From Oribacterium sp. WCC10 (GTDB taxonomy: Bacteria > Bacillota > Clostridia > Lachnospirales > Lachnospiraceae), in NCBI RefSeq assembly GCF_900113415.1, contig NZ_FOPH01000006.1, forward strand, positions 149,899 through 213,898: a stretch of DNA of 64,000 nt, in the 5' to 3' direction. Numbering within the stretch: the stretch's first letter is position 1; each line of letters opens with the position of its first letter. Of the stretch, positions 63,810 through 64,000 are shown piece by piece. The translations under genes were made by a program, and so were the position numbers. The notes beneath the pieces are model-generated. The model had not been told where the DNA came from. It made no database searches and was given only the letters and a program-made list of their open reading frames with translations.

Positions 63810-64000
63810 TCAGAAATGTTCACCTTTGCCTGCTTCGACTTTCTGGATATTGATAGTATATGAAGCCTCTCCGTTCTTTCGGATATAGGTCTTGATATAT
63901 ACCGGAAAGCAAATATTTGAATTAAGTTCATGGTAGCTTTCAGGTGCATAATCATCAACATAGTATTTCCGGTCATCGTTGCCTTGTACAGTATAAGTAA
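63810..64000 (-). CDS. C-terminal end of an unknown protein, cut by the window edge
   Basis: Minus-strand frame open to the right edge and ending at TGA 63812-63810. The last ~62 residues read ...NDDRKYYVDDYAPESYHELN, then PVYIKTYIRKNGEASYTINIQKVEAGKGEHF. It has a beta-rich look, and I have the impression of similar endings in small proteins of conjugative elements, but I cannot name a family. A hairpin with T-run lies downstream. It meets the truncated group II intron tail to tail, so a second mobile region may begin here. Confidence 0.55.
   Translation of the reverse strand, partial: TYTVQGNDDRKYYVDDYAPESYHELNSNICFPVYIKTYIRKNGEASYTINIQKVEAGKGEHF

Overview
The window reads as a chromosome segment of an anaerobic Firmicute of the Lachnospiraceae type (Butyrivibrio/Roseburia-like; inferred, no rRNA is present). 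Supporting points are the truA - rplM - rpsI order, moderate A+T content, AGGAGG-type ribosome sites, standard stop codons including TGA, secreted proteins built from aromatic/glycine cell-wall-binding repeats, a LytTR/GHKL two-component pair, and mobile-element genes typical of that family.

Layout. (1) 1-2745: end of truA, a HAD phosphatase, and rplM-rpsI behind a consensus promoter with a long leader. (2) 2790-7320: a decaying integrative mobilizable element just downstream of rpsI, with a tyrosine integrase broken by an in-frame TGA, arm-type repeats, an XRE repressor, an excisionase-like protein, a RepA-like ATPase, a hairpin-rich candidate oriT and a MobV relaxase that has lost its central metal-binding segment. 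(3) 7440-10515: AgrA/AgrC-like two-component system and an unknown protein. (4) 10590-12690: a gene graveyard (beta-helix protein, AraC tail, GPH sugar transporter start, GH78 rhamnosidase piece) joined by deletion scars. (5) 12705-17890: LacI repressor facing a GH1 phospho-beta-glucosidase and a beta-glucoside PTS, with two identical palindromic operators between them. (6) 18600-28370: formate/nitrite-type channel, DUF4143 ATPase, NitT/TauT-like ABC transporter, Uma2-type nuclease, cell-wall-binding protein and an orphan OmpR-type regulator. (7) 28640-63261: a long surface-glycan region. (8) 63357-64000: terminator, 5' part of a group II intron, and the end of a minus-strand gene.

The glycan region starts with a sugar-modification module (ThDP enzyme, NAD-dependent epimerase, C-methyltransferase-like protein, medium-chain dehydrogenase). 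It continues with two GT2 proteins, an initiating polyprenyl-phosphate sugar transferase, an LCP ligase and an O-antigen-ligase-like protein. An abundant-looking cell-wall protein, a lipoprotein and a B12-type radical SAM enzyme follow. The rest is three GT2 proteins, a WbsX-like protein, a GT4, a Wzx flippase, two more polymerase-like proteins, a membrane-anchored ILEI-like protein and a second initiating transferase. Together they could build one or two undecaprenyl-linked polymers, flip and polymerise them, and attach them to the wall.

The most unusual signals are: a family of ~118-bp interspersed repeats in intergenic spaces (three copies); a recurring pattern of hydrophilic in-frame insertions in surface loops of many unrelated proteins, including TruA; the nonsense-broken integrase and internally deleted relaxase next to an intact hairpin array; and a truncated group II intron placed directly behind an intrinsic terminator.
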